Source: a bacterium
GTDB lineage: Bacteria; SZUA-182
NCBI GenBank assembly: GCA_003230635.1
Contig: QIFF01000219.1
Span: 1 to 9,771, forward strand
Direction: 5' to 3'
Length of the DNA stretch: 9,771 nucleotides
Part shown: positions 1-6,222 of the stretch, one piece after another
Layout of the letters: every line of letters starts with the position of its first letter
How positions within the stretch are numbered: the stretch's first letter is position 1
Translations under genes and position numbers: made by a program
The notes under the pieces: model-generated
Told to the model about the DNA's origin: nothing
Seen by the model: the letters and a program-made list of their open reading frames with translations, nothing else
Databases searched by the model: none

Positions 1-668
1 TGGGAAATTTTATTGCCGGGGCCAATGAACAGGATTATCATCTGGTTGACGCTAATTGGGGGCGCGACTTCCCGGTGGATCACTTTGTGGACTTGAGAAA
101 GTTGGCTCAGGATGACCCCTGTCCCCAGTGCGGCAGCAAACTGGGATTTCAACGCGGAATTGAGGTTGGGCATATCTTTAAACTGGGTACCAAGTACAGC
201 CAGGCTCTGGGGGCCACTTACCTGGATGAAAACGGGGAAAAACAAACCATCATAATGGGTTGTTACGGGATCGGGGTCGGACGCACGGCTGCGGCGGCCA
301 TAGAGCAAAATCACGACCGCAACGGAATTATCTGGCCGCTGCCCCTTGCCCCCTTTCAAGTCCTAATCCTGCCCTTGAATATTAAAGAAGAAAAGATAAC
401 CGGTTTGGCTGAAAAGATTTATAGGGAATTGACGGCTCAAGGTTTGGAAGTTCTGCTTGACGACCGTGATGAGCGCCCGGGAGCCAAATTCAAGGACGCC
501 GATCTGCTGGGAATCCCCCTGCGGGTGAATATCGGCGCCCGCGATTTAAAACAAGACTTAGTGGAAATTAAGCTCAGGAAAAACGGGGAAATTATTAAGT
601 TAAAACCTGAGGAAGTAACCGCTAAGCTTTTACAATTACTGGAGGAATTTGCAGCTAATGCCCACTGA
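1..668 (+). CDS. proS: Prolyl-tRNA synthetase, C-terminal part (5' end outside window)
   Basis: The enzyme charges tRNA-Pro with proline in the cytoplasm. The reading frame is open from base 3, and the start lies upstream of the window. Visible, in order, are the end of the class II catalytic core with a GANEQDYH segment and NWGRDF, the CPQCG pair followed by RGIEVGHIFKLGTKYS, and class II motif 3 as GCYGIGVGR. The HGTP-type anticodon-binding domain follows, from about PFQVLILPLN to LLDDRDERPGAKFKDADLLGIP, and runs to the C terminus. These segments are characteristic of the ordinary bacterial ProRS form; the editing insertion expected for that form would lie upstream. The GTG at 75 is internal and not a start. 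The stop at 666-668 overlaps the next gene by 11 nt if that gene starts at ATG 658, so the two are probably co-transcribed. Identification is secure. Confidence 0.97.
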   Translation, partial: GNFIAGANEQDYHLVDANWGRDFPVDHFVDLRKLAQDDPCPQCGSKLGFQRGIEVGHIFKLGTKYSQALGATYLDENGEKQTIIMGCYGIGVGRTAAAAIEQNHDRNGIIWPLPLAPFQVLILPLNIKEEKITGLAEKIYRELTAQGLEVLLDDRDERPGAKFKDADLLGIPLRVNIGARDLKQDLVEIKLRKNGEIIKLKPEEVTAKLLQLLEEFAANAH

Positions 669-1470
669 CAACATAGTAGCCGCAAGCTTTAGCTTGCGTT
701 GTTTTCGCAGGCTGAAGCCTGCGCCTACCGCCAAACTGCTCATAATCGTCTCTATTTTGCTTCTGTTGGGAACAGGACAGGCTCAGGCCAAGTCCCCTCC
801 CCCGGGAATGGTATTAATCCCGGCCGGTCAATTCATGATGGGGGACAAAGATGGTGATGAGGATGAACTGCCGCAAATCAAGGTCTACCTGGACGCGTTC
901 TACCTTGACAAGAATGAGGTGACCAATGCCCAATACAATGAATTTGTAAAGGCCACTGCTTACCGTAAACAGTTCTGGTGGAACGACTCCAAGTTTAACC
1001 AACCCGATCAGCCCGTGGTGGGGATCTACTGGGAGAACGCAAACGCCTATGCCCAATGGGCCGGCAAGCGGTTGCCTACGGAAGCGGAGTGGGAAAAGGC
1101 CGCCAAGGGGAACAAAGGGGCACGCTTCCCCTGGGGCAATGCCTGGGACAAGAAATTAGCCAACAGCAGCCTTTCAGACCCGGATAAACCCACTGCTGTG
1201 GGCAGCTATCCAGGTGGAGCCAACAGTTATGGCGTAAACGATATGGCTGGTAATGTTTGGGAATGGTGCTCCAGTTGGTATCACTCCCACTATTACTACC
1301 GTTGCCCCTTGAAAAATCCGCCCGGCCCCAAGAAGGGTGAGGCCAAGGTTATCCGGGGCGGGGCCTGGATAGATTTACCCCAACAACTGCGCACCAGTAA
1401 CCGCTATTATTCGCACCCCAATGTGCGCTCCCCATCCATTGGCTTTCGCTGCGCCAAGGATGTGGAATAA
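658..1470 (+). CDS. Exported SUMF1/FGE-fold protein lacking the FGE cysteine pair
   Basis: This is a 270-aa protein of the formylglycine-generating-enzyme (SUMF1) fold. It has a hydrophobic signal segment (KLLIIVSILLLLGTGQAQA), so the domain is probably periplasmic. Domain landmarks are GMVLIPAGQFMMG, EVTNAQYNEF, RLPTEAEWEKAA, FPWGN, GVNDMAGNVWEW, RGGAW and the terminal GFRCAKD. True FGE has a Cys pair (CxxxxC) between the GGS/GGAW segment and GFRC. Here that stretch contains no cysteine, so FGE activity is unlikely and the role is unknown; many SUMF1 homologues have other functions. ATG 658 lies 12 nt after a GGAGG at 641-645. TTG 649 is an alternative start but sits only 3 nt from it. Residues 7-24 are encoded by an inserted REP-pair repeat that supplies the positively charged n-region of the signal peptide. 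The 5' end overlaps proS. Confidence 0.88.
   Translation: MPTDNIVAASFSLRCFRRLKPAPTAKLLIIVSILLLLGTGQAQAKSPPPGMVLIPAGQFMMGDKDGDEDELPQIKVYLDAFYLDKNEVTNAQYNEFVKATAYRKQFWWNDSKFNQPDQPVVGIYWENANAYAQWAGKRLPTEAEWEKAAKGNKGARFPWGNAWDKKLANSSLSDPDKPTAVGSYPGGANSYGVNDMAGNVWEWCSSWYHSHYYYRCPLKNPPGPKKGEAKVIRGGAWIDLPQQLRTSNRYYSHPNVRSPSIGFRCAKDVE
676..728 (+). repeat. REP-pair (BIME-like) palindromic element inside coding sequence
   Basis: The element reads GTAG, C, hairpin 1 (CGCAAGC-TTTA-GCTTGCG, 681-698), a 7-nt spacer, hairpin 2 (CGCAGGC-TGAA-GCCTGCG, 706-723), C, CTAC. The outer GTAG and CTAC are inverted copies. A GTAG next to a hairpin is the hallmark of REP units processed by REP-associated (RAYT/TnpA-REP) transposases, and two facing units form a BIME. 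It lies in the start region of the SUMF1-fold gene and is translated in frame without a stop. Assignment to the REP/BIME class rests on architecture only. Confidence 0.8.
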
Positions 1471-1551
1471 TTTTTGACGGGATTAACAGGATGGAACAGG
1501 ATTTTTAAAATTCTTTTTATCTAGTTTATCCTGTCTAAAAAGGTTTTCTTA
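1471..1551 (+). repeat. Intergenic AACAGGAT direct and inverted repeat
   Basis: The gap between the SUMF1-fold gene and cobS holds AACAGGAT twice, 10 nt apart (1485-1492 and 1495-1502), and its inverse ATCCTGT at 1528-1534, around an A/T-rich centre. It can fold into an imperfect hairpin. It resembles dispersed intergenic repeats of the form GATTAACAGGAT seen in many genomes. No convincing promoter was found; TTGACG at 1474 has no -10 box at a suitable distance. The AAAAAGG at 1537-1543 may serve as a weak ribosome site for cobS. Confidence 0.5.
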
Positions 1552-2316
1552 ATGCGCCGTTTTTTGATTGCTCTCCAATTTCTCACCCGTTTTCCCTTAA
1601 AACTTGAGCCTGTCCCCTCGCCCGAGGAAATCGGTCCTGCCATGACCTATTTCCCCCTGGCCGGCCTGTGTCTGGGAGTATATTTAGTGGTTTTAAACTG
1701 CCTGCTGACTTATTTCCTACCCCCGGTTGTAGCGAATACGCTTTTGGTTTTGGGATTAGTCCTGGCTACCGGGGCCATGCACCTGGACGGCCTGGCGGAT
1801 ACAGCGGACGGCTTTTATGCGGGCAATAAGTTGGCAGCGGGCACTGCCCGCAAGGAAAGAATTCTGGCCGTTATGAAAGACAGCCGGCTTGGGGTCATGG
1901 GGGGCCTGGCTATTTTCTTTGTCCTGCTACTGAAAATACTTTCCCTGCACAGCCTGGCTCCAGGAATGAAAACCAGCCTGCTTTTGCTGACCCCCATGCT
2001 GAGCCGCTGGTATTTGGTCTGGGCGGCAGCCCTTTGCGACTATGCCAATCCTGGAGCAGGCGGCTTAGGGGAAACCTTTACCCGTTCTATTAATCAGGAG
2101 CAGTTAATTAAAGCCAGCCCCCTGCCCTGCTTATTAACCCTGCTGCTTCTGGGAATCAACGGACTGTTCATGCTTATTTTAAGTATGCTTATTACCTATG
2201 GCTTGATAATCTACATTAAGCGAAAAATCGGGGGAATGAATGGGGACACCTTCGGAGCACTCAATGAAACGATGGAAGTGGTTACCTTGATATTAGCGCT
2301 TGCCCTGGGAGGGTAG
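1552..2316 (+). CDS. cobS: Adenosylcobinamide-GDP ribazoletransferase (cobalamin synthase)
   Basis: CobS is an integral membrane enzyme that joins adenosylcobinamide-GDP to alpha-ribazole (phosphate), the last assembly stage of adenosylcobalamin. The 254-aa length is typical. Family signatures are the N-terminal FLIALQFLTRFP, TYFPLAG at about 32-38, the catalytic-region HLDGLADTADG at 77-87, RILAVMKDSRLGVMG at 103-117 and GGMNGDTFGALNE at 227-239. Several hydrophobic helices lie between and after these motifs. The ATG at 1552 fits the conserved MRRFLIALQFLTRFP beginning. No other cobalamin gene (cobU, cobT, cobC) is seen in the window, and no cobalamin riboswitch precedes it. It may be transcribed with the upstream genes through the 81-nt repeat-bearing gap. 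Confidence 0.95.
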   Translation: MRRFLIALQFLTRFPLKLEPVPSPEEIGPAMTYFPLAGLCLGVYLVVLNCLLTYFLPPVVANTLLVLGLVLATGAMHLDGLADTADGFYAGNKLAAGTARKERILAVMKDSRLGVMGGLAIFFVLLLKILSLHSLAPGMKTSLLLLTPMLSRWYLVWAAALCDYANPGAGGLGETFTRSINQEQLIKASPLPCLLTLLLLGINGLFMLILSMLITYGLIIYIKRKIGGMNGDTFGALNETMEVVTLILALALGG

Positions 2317-2388
2317 TTGCGAAGCATAACAGGCCGTTTCGTCCTGCAACATTGCGTTGCCGTTTGTAACCGTTCCCAGCTTTCGCAA
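2317..2388 (+). other. Palindrome-rich segment after cobS, possible structured RNA or fragment
   Basis: TTGCGAAGC at 2317-2325 is the approximate inverse of GCTTTCGCAA at 2379-2388 (one extra T). Inside lie CAGG...CCTG and a clean GCAAC-ATTGC-GTTGC hairpin (2346-2360). The block directly precedes the tRNA/tmRNA-like 3' end and could be part of the same damaged RNA gene. It has no T tract and is not a clear terminator for cobS. The assignment is weak. Confidence 0.3.
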
Positions 2389-2390
2389 GG

Positions 2391-2426
2391 CAGGGGTCAG
2401 GGGTTCAAACCACCTGTCTTCCACCA
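2391..2426 (+). other. tRNA/tmRNA-like 3' end with CCA, probable attachment-site remnant
   Basis: The segment contains a T-arm-like AGGGG-TTCAAAC-CACCT (4 of 5 pairs) followed by a 7-nt acceptor strand GTCTTCC, discriminator A and encoded CCA (2424-2426). No matching 5' acceptor GGAAGAC lies in the preceding 70 nt, so this is a 3' fragment and not a whole tRNA. It could equally be the 3' end of tmRNA or tRNA-Sec. Many integrases recombine at the 3' end of tRNA or tmRNA genes, and an integrase remnant starts 14 nt further on, so an att half-site is the simplest reading. Confidence 0.55.
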
Positions 2427-2440
2427 TTTATTCCAACAGC

Positions 2441-2672
2441 TTAGCGATAGCAAAGTTGTTCATTTGAAGGCTGACTGTATCGTTTTTGTATAGTTGGTTT
2501 TCGGTTGAGCGTATTGTCCAGTATATCTACTGCTTTAACCTTGTGGTTTGGAATAAGGTGGGCATACCTCAGAGTCATTGTTAGGCTCTTGTGTCCAAGC
2601 AGTTCTTTAACTGTTGTAATGTCCACTTGACTTCCCCAAGCCTGACACTCATCAAAAAGTGTGCATCAGGCT
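2441..2672 (-). pseudogene. Tyrosine recombinase (phage-type integrase) 3' fragment, frameshifted
   Basis: The minus strand encodes the C-terminal end of a phage-type tyrosine integrase. It contains VDITTVKELLGHKSLTMT, then LRYAHLIPNHKVKAVDIL, then a stop at 2443-2441. LLGHKS carries the conserved catalytic His and RYAH the tyrosine nucleophile. The upstream part, with the catalytic Arg (normally in a LRHTF-like motif), is missing from this frame. A neighbouring frame gives a possible decayed continuation, HFLMSVRLGEV, joining near 2625, which points to a frameshift. Further upstream nothing integrase-like can be read. An imperfect inverted repeat (AGCCTGA...TCAGGCT, 2639-2672) sits at the break. 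Orientation and closeness to the tRNA-like 3' end match an int gene ending beside its attachment site. It is inactive as it stands. Confidence 0.85.
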
Positions 2673-2736
2673 GTTGAAGGAGGAAAGACCCCCCTTTAAA
2701 TATATCTAACCACAACCTCTTATCTGCCAGGTTAAC

Positions 2737-2765
2737 TTGACAACTTAAAAATACATTAGTATAGT
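2737..2765 (+). promoter_or_regulatory. Near-consensus sigma-70 promoter
   Basis: A perfect -35 TTGACA (2737-2742) and a 17-nt spacer lead to TATAGT (2760-2765), one base from the -10 consensus. The predicted transcript start is near 2772, exactly where the first leader hairpin begins. It would drive the small Cys-rich gene at 2874 and possibly, through the repeat block, the metal-uptake run. It is the best promoter match found in the window. Confidence 0.75.
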
Positions 2766-2771
2766 GAATCA

Positions 2772-2839
2772 CCCTGAGGCAAGACCTCAGGGCGTCAAAA
2801 CCAGAATAACCCAAAGTGCTCTGCGCCAAGAGCGCAGGG
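2772..2839 (+). promoter_or_regulatory. Leader with twin hairpins sharing a CAAGA loop
   Basis: Two hairpins lie between the promoter and the gene at 2874. The first is CCCTGAGG-CAAGA-CCTCAGGG (2772-2792, perfect 8 bp). The second is CTCTGCGC-CAAGA-GCGCAGGG (2819-2839, 8 bp with one G-U). Stem sequences differ, but stem length, the pentaloop and the closing CAGGG are shared. No U tract follows either, so neither is a standard terminator. Such a pair could be a protein-binding or RNA-stability element. No known riboswitch class was recognised. Confidence 0.55.
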
Positions 2840-2873
2840 AGTTCTTTTCTCTTAAATCATAAAGGAATTATAC

Positions 2874-3371
2874 ATGAACTTTAAGTCAAAACCCTTGGCC
2901 TTTCTCTTGATGCTGGGGCTTGCCAATTTAGGGTCATATCTTCCCGCCGCCAATATTTCCCCTTGTTCGTGCAGGGAGTATCAATCATGCCAAATGGATC
3001 ACGATTGTCCGCATTGCACCGCCCAAAAAAAACTGACTAAAGAACCCTCCGGGGATATGTGCCACTCCGGCAAACACCAACCGCAAGTAGGGGCGGACGT
3101 CTCTGTCCGCCCTGAGTTTGGGCAGACACAGAGGTCTGCCCCTACTTTGCCAAGCCGAAAGACCGAAAAAGTATTTAACCCCACCTGTGGAGCGGGGGTT
3201 CCTGTGTCCTTTACCCCCCAGGCTAGAGATCCTTTTATGGTAAGTGAGTATTTTGTTTGCAGACAAGATTTAGACATATCGTTTTTTAGCCCCATTTCTC
3301 TTCTGCTGCCAGAAGAGGTTGATTTAACCCTGCCGGATAAACCCCCACGCTTAGTCACACTTCTTAGTTAA
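2874..3371 (+). CDS. Small exported Cys/His-rich protein, putative metal-related
   Basis: This 165-aa protein was not assigned to a family. An N-terminal signal peptide (KSKPLAFLLMLGLANLG, cleavage perhaps near PAA at 24-26) predicts export. The early mature region is rich in metal ligands: C31, C33, C39, M41, H43, C45, H47 and C48 (CSC...C.MDHDCPHC), then MCHSGKH at 62-68. Two more cysteines lie at 105 and 129. The C-terminal part is hydrophobic and acidic and ends in PDKPPRLVTLLS. Residues 72-91 are encoded by an inserted REP-pair element, so the protein tolerates or has been altered by it. The start has AAAGGA at 2862-2867. Small Cys/His proteins often sit beside copper receptors (for example DUF2946 genes near oprC, or CopL). 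That analogy suggests a copper sensor or chaperone, but it is inference. A decayed gene is an alternative. Confidence 0.6.
   Translation: MNFKSKPLAFLLMLGLANLGSYLPAANISPCSCREYQSCQMDHDCPHCTAQKKLTKEPSGDMCHSGKHQPQVGADVSVRPEFGQTQRSAPTLPSRKTEKVFNPTCGAGVPVSFTPQARDPFMVSEYFVCRQDLDISFFSPISLLLPEEVDLTLPDKPPRLVTLLS
3087..3145 (+). repeat. Second REP-pair (BIME-like) element, different family
   Basis: The element reads GTAG, hairpin GGGCGGAC-GTCTCT-GTCCGCCC (3091-3112), 7-nt spacer TGAGTTT, hairpin GGGCAGAC-ACAGAG-GTCTGCCC (3120-3141), CTAC. Architecture and spacer length match the element at 676-728, but the stems are unrelated, so two REP families are present. It resembles the dispersed GTAGGGGC...GTCTGCCC repeat found in many bacterial genomes. 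It is read through without a stop in the small Cys-rich gene. Confidence 0.85.
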
Positions 3372-3403
3372 AATCAACTTACTATTTGAATTATTTAGTG
3401 CTT

Positions 3404-3612
3404 GAGGCGCAGAGGGATAAGTGTCTCAAGTTGCCAGTGGTCTGTCAACAGTCGTCTGTCAAAGGCTAAAGACCAGTCGTCTGTCAACAGTTGTCAGTCA
3501 AATAAAGATTATTCCTTGACTGATGACCGACGACTTACGACTGACGACTATATTTATGTTCCTTGACTTACGACCGACGACTGATGACAGGGCTTAAATC
3601 CTCTGCGTACTC
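3404..3612 (+). repeat. Heptad-repeat block with inverted ends (MITE-like intergenic element)
   Basis: The 267-nt gap before TonB receptor 1 is almost filled by 7-bp period repeats. The left arm (about 3434-3501) has GTCGTCT, GTCAACA and GTCAAAG type units. The right arm (about 3516-3590) has the inverse type: TGACTGA, TGACCGA, CGACTTA and CGACTGA. The arms can pair around an A/T-rich centre, for example TTGTCAGTCAA near 3491-3501 with TTGACTGATGA at 3516-3526. GAGGCGCAGAGGGAT (3404-3418) and ATCCTCTGCGTACTC (3598-3612) form approximate inverted ends. No gene, CRISPR or clear promoter was found in it. Confidence 0.7.
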
Positions 3613-3638
3613 TGCGCTGAACTTCATAGGAGTGTGAA

Positions 3639-5708
3639 ATGAAGCGATTAGTTTTGGCAGGATTGCTGTGCGCAGCCATTTTTTTCGCCCCGGCCGTCTG
3701 CCGGGCAGAGGAAGTGGAGCTGGAGGATATGGTGGTTACAGGAACTAGAACGAAAAGGAAGATCACCGAAGTTCCAGCGGCCATTAGTGTGGTAACCAAG
3801 GAAGAGCTTAAACAGAGCAGGGGCTGGAACGTGGGAGAGGTTTTAGAATCTATTGCCGGGGTTCAGTCACAGACTAAAGGCGGCGGCTATGGCTATGACA
3901 CTCATATCATCATAAGAGGGGCCGGGGCCAAGGCAGCCTATGGGGTGCGAGGGATTATGATAATGGTGGACGGCATCCCCATCACCGACCCGGACAGCCT
4001 CAGTCGTTTGGATGTAGTGGATACATCCCTTATAGAAAGGATAGAGGTCTTAAAAGGCCCCAGTTCCACCCTTTACGGCGCCAACGCCGCCGGCGGGGTG
4101 ATAAACATTATTACCAAAGATGCCTTGGGCTACCAGGGGCTTAGTCTTAAAAGTTCCTTCGGTTCTTATAATAGTCAGAACTACAATCTTTCCTATGGCG
4201 GGCAATCCGGAGAAAACCTGTTTTATTTTCTAAGCGGCAGTTACCGTTCCAGTGACTCATGGAGGAAGCATAACAAATTTGACACCGAACAGTTTAACGC
4301 CAAGTTCAACTACCTGCTGGACGCAACATCCAGTATCGACTTCCTCTTGAGCTATTCGCAAGCCAACAAGCAATCACCGGGAAGTCTTACCAAGGAGCAG
4401 TTTGAGTCCGACCCGAGCCAGATTAGTCCAAAATGGCCAAAGTCCGGCAGGTATAGCGAAACAACCCGTTTTACCCTGGGATATGATAAAGAATTTAGCG
4501 GGGGCAACGAATTTAAGGGCCAACTCTACTTTCAGGATTGGGAGCATTTTCATCCTGTCTCCCGGGGAATCAACGATGGCGGTTCCAATGTTTTCGGAGC
4601 GGAGCTCCAACTGAATGTCCCGCACAAACTAAAAGGGACAGAAAATGTTCTTACCCTGGGGCTTTCAGGTCAAAGGGACGACCGCGACTCAAAAAAGTAC
4701 ACTTACCGGGATTGGAACCCAACCCCTCCTTACACCTCATCGGATAACACCGGCGAGATTATGAAGGAAAGTAAAACTACGGTAGCTAAATGGGGTGTCT
4801 ATTTTCAGGAGTCATTGCGGCCCTCGCATGATTTGCTGATAGATGTCGGTGTTCGCTATGACGAGGTAACATTCAACCTGGATGAGGAAGAATATATTGA
4901 TTGGGTTCGCACTCGCGGCTCTTACAGTTATCAGACAGCTAGAAATACCATAGATAGTGAAAAAACCTGGAGCAAAGTTAATCCCAGGATAGGCATAAAC
5001 TATTCCCTTACTGAGGCTGTCAATCTATACGGCACAGTAGGAACCGGATTCCAGACCCCGACCCGGGGGGAACTTGCCACCAACACTGACATCAAACCCC
5101 AGGACGCCATAAACTATGAGACCGGCTTAAAGGGAAGGTTCGCCGGGGGACATAGTATGGATCTCGCTCTTTTCTATACCAAAATAGATGAGGAGATCAT
5201 AAAGCTGATGGATTCGGATGGAAATACCTACTACGGCAACGCCGGCGAAACCCTGCATAAGGGAGTGGAAGTAAGTGGCCGGGTGCAGCTTCTTAAAGGT
5301 TTGTACTTCGGTGGTTCCTATGCCTACAGTGATTTTACTCTTGAAAAATTTGAAGAGACAACTAAGGGTATAACCTATTCCAGGGACGGCAACAGAATAC
5401 AGTTGGTACCCATGCAGCAGTATAGTTTCTTCCTTGACTATCGCCACCCAAGTGGAATCAACGCCAAGGCAAGCACTAACACCTGGGGGAAATACTATGT
5501 GGATGCGGCCAACAGCGAAACATATAAGGGGTTTACCGTAGTCAACGCCAAGTTGGGGTATGACTGGGAGCAATTCAGCTTCTTTTTCCGGGTGGATAAC
5601 GTTTTCGACAAAAAATACGCCGCAGAGGTAAGCAAATCTTACGGTGTTACCAGCTATTCTCCCGCTGCGCCCAGGACATGGACAGCGGGTGTCAATTACC
5701 AGTTTTAG
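3639..5708 (+). CDS. TonB-dependent outer-membrane receptor 1, substrate unknown
   Basis: This is a 689-aa TonB-dependent transporter. A signal peptide covers about residues 1-23 (MKRLVLAGLL...VCRA), followed by a TonB-box-like EDMVVTGTR at 29-37. The plug (about 40-160) contains VPAAISVVTKEEL, NVGEVLESIAGV, VDGIPI and IERIEVLKGPSSTLYGANAAGGVINI. The beta-barrel fills the rest, with FQTPTRGEL, the late motif NVFDKKYA and the C-terminal Phe expected for barrel insertion. The general shape is that of siderophore or BtuB/CirA-like receptors. The mature part contains no cysteine, so it lacks the OprC-type copper motif. AGGAG at 3628-3632 gives good spacing to ATG 3639. The next gene starts 13 nt after its stop. 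RBS and signal peptide are nearly the same DNA sequence as in receptor 2. A complexed-metal or metallophore substrate is possible but unproven. Confidence 0.95.
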   Translation: MKRLVLAGLLCAAIFFAPAVCRAEEVELEDMVVTGTRTKRKITEVPAAISVVTKEELKQSRGWNVGEVLESIAGVQSQTKGGGYGYDTHIIIRGAGAKAAYGVRGIMIMVDGIPITDPDSLSRLDVVDTSLIERIEVLKGPSSTLYGANAAGGVINIITKDALGYQGLSLKSSFGSYNSQNYNLSYGGQSGENLFYFLSGSYRSSDSWRKHNKFDTEQFNAKFNYLLDATSSIDFLLSYSQANKQSPGSLTKEQFESDPSQISPKWPKSGRYSETTRFTLGYDKEFSGGNEFKGQLYFQDWEHFHPVSRGINDGGSNVFGAELQLNVPHKLKGTENVLTLGLSGQRDDRDSKKYTYRDWNPTPPYTSSDNTGEIMKESKTTVAKWGVYFQESLRPSHDLLIDVGVRYDEVTFNLDEEEYIDWVRTRGSYSYQTARNTIDSEKTWSKVNPRIGINYSLTEAVNLYGTVGTGFQTPTRGELATNTDIKPQDAINYETGLKGRFAGGHSMDLALFYTKIDEEIIKLMDSDGNTYYGNAGETLHKGVEVSGRVQLLKGLYFGGSYAYSDFTLEKFEETTKGITYSRDGNRIQLVPMQQYSFFLDYRHPSGINAKASTNTWGKYYVDAANSETYKGFTVVNAKLGYDWEQFSFFFRVDNVFDKKYAAEVSKSYGVTSYSPAAPRTWTAGVNYQF

Positions 5709-5721
5709 GAGGAATGTCAGG

Positions 5722-6222
5722 ATGAGAAAGATAATCTTTTTTATTTTAGCTGTTTCCATCTCGCTTGTTGGAGCTACTTACCGGTGGGGCGATTCGGCCC
5801 ACTCAATCGGCCTGATTAATGCTAACGGAGGAAAAGTCAGACACTCATCTTCTCTAGAGGGTGGTTTTGGCAAATACGTCCTGATAGCTACCGCTACCGT
5901 CATTCCTCCTTACCGGGGCGACGCAAAAGTTGTATTGGAAGGAGTTCCTGAGTTGGATTATAAGATTTCCGCTTCGGCCCCGGTGATAGACCTTGGGCTG
6001 CGCAGGCTGCCTAAGTTGAAAGGCAACATCCTTTATAACCTTCAGCCGGGAGACAGAATCGCTCTTTGGGTGGTGATGAAACCACATGCTGCTGTAGGAA
6101 GCATAAAAGGTAGATATTCTCTTGCTTTATACGATACAAAAACCAACCAACCTGTATTATCCGTGCCGCTAATATTCAAAGGAAAGGGGGATGAGAGCGA
6201 TGCAGGACAACACCAACACTAA
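5722..6222 (+). CDS. Small exported or membrane-anchored protein of unknown family
   Basis: This 166-aa protein belongs to no family I recognise. ATG 5722 is chosen because AGGAGG (5707-5712) precedes it by 9 nt and a signal segment follows immediately (MRKIIFFILAVSISLVGATY). Further-upstream starts would lie inside receptor 1. The N terminus, with VGATYRWGDSAHSIG, recalls SipW-type substrates (VGATYAYFSD), but this is only a resemblance. The remainder alternates short hydrophobic and polar strands with no cysteine and suggests a beta-sandwich. The tail GDESDAGQHQH contains two His and may bind metal. It lies 13 nt after receptor 1 and overlaps the polyferredoxin gene by 32 nt. One idea is that it supplies the extracytoplasmic Ig-like part that CcoG/FixG proteins carry in one chain; this is speculative. 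Confidence 0.85.
   Translation: MRKIIFFILAVSISLVGATYRWGDSAHSIGLINANGGKVRHSSSLEGGFGKYVLIATATVIPPYRGDAKVVLEGVPELDYKISASAPVIDLGLRRLPKLKGNILYNLQPGDRIALWVVMKPHAAVGSIKGRYSLALYDTKTNQPVLSVPLIFKGKGDESDAGQHQH

Noticed and set aside
676..728. Terminator between proS and the SUMF1-fold gene
   Set aside because: The hairpins are within the coding start of the second gene, lack a T tract, and match the REP-pair pattern.
1474..1502. TTGACG as a promoter for cobS
   Set aside because: The hexamer at 17-nt spacing is CAGGAT, not a -10 box; it belongs to the AACAGGAT repeat.
2317..2426. Complete tRNA gene
   Set aside because: Only the T arm, acceptor 3' strand and CCA are visible; no matching 5' acceptor strand, D arm or anticodon arm was found.
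2673..2829. Upstream part of the 82-aa minus-strand frame as a separate gene
   Set aside because: It overlaps the promoter and the first leader hairpin, and only its last part resembles integrase in a shifted frame.
2999..3358. Minus-strand frames across the small Cys-rich gene
   Set aside because: They are antisense, run through the REP palindromes, and lack signal peptide or domain; the + frame has a promoter, RBS and signal peptide.
3434..3590. CRISPR array
   Set aside because: Units are 7 bp and degenerate with no spacers of constant length; both orientations occur.
2317..3638. Cobalamin riboswitch before the receptors, suggested by nearby cobS
   Set aside because: No B12-box-like core or the usual set of paired elements could be recognised in either gap; the GCCAGTGG at 3433 sits in the heptad repeats.
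3639..5708. Naming receptor 1 as BtuB because of cobS upstream
   Set aside because: The plug and barrel motifs are general for the superfamily, no riboswitch is present, and an integration scar separates it from cobS.
5127..5759. 210-aa minus-strand frame opposite the end of receptor 1
   Set aside because: It is antisense to a well-supported receptor, has no recognisable domain and no good start context; it is a shadow of the coding frame.
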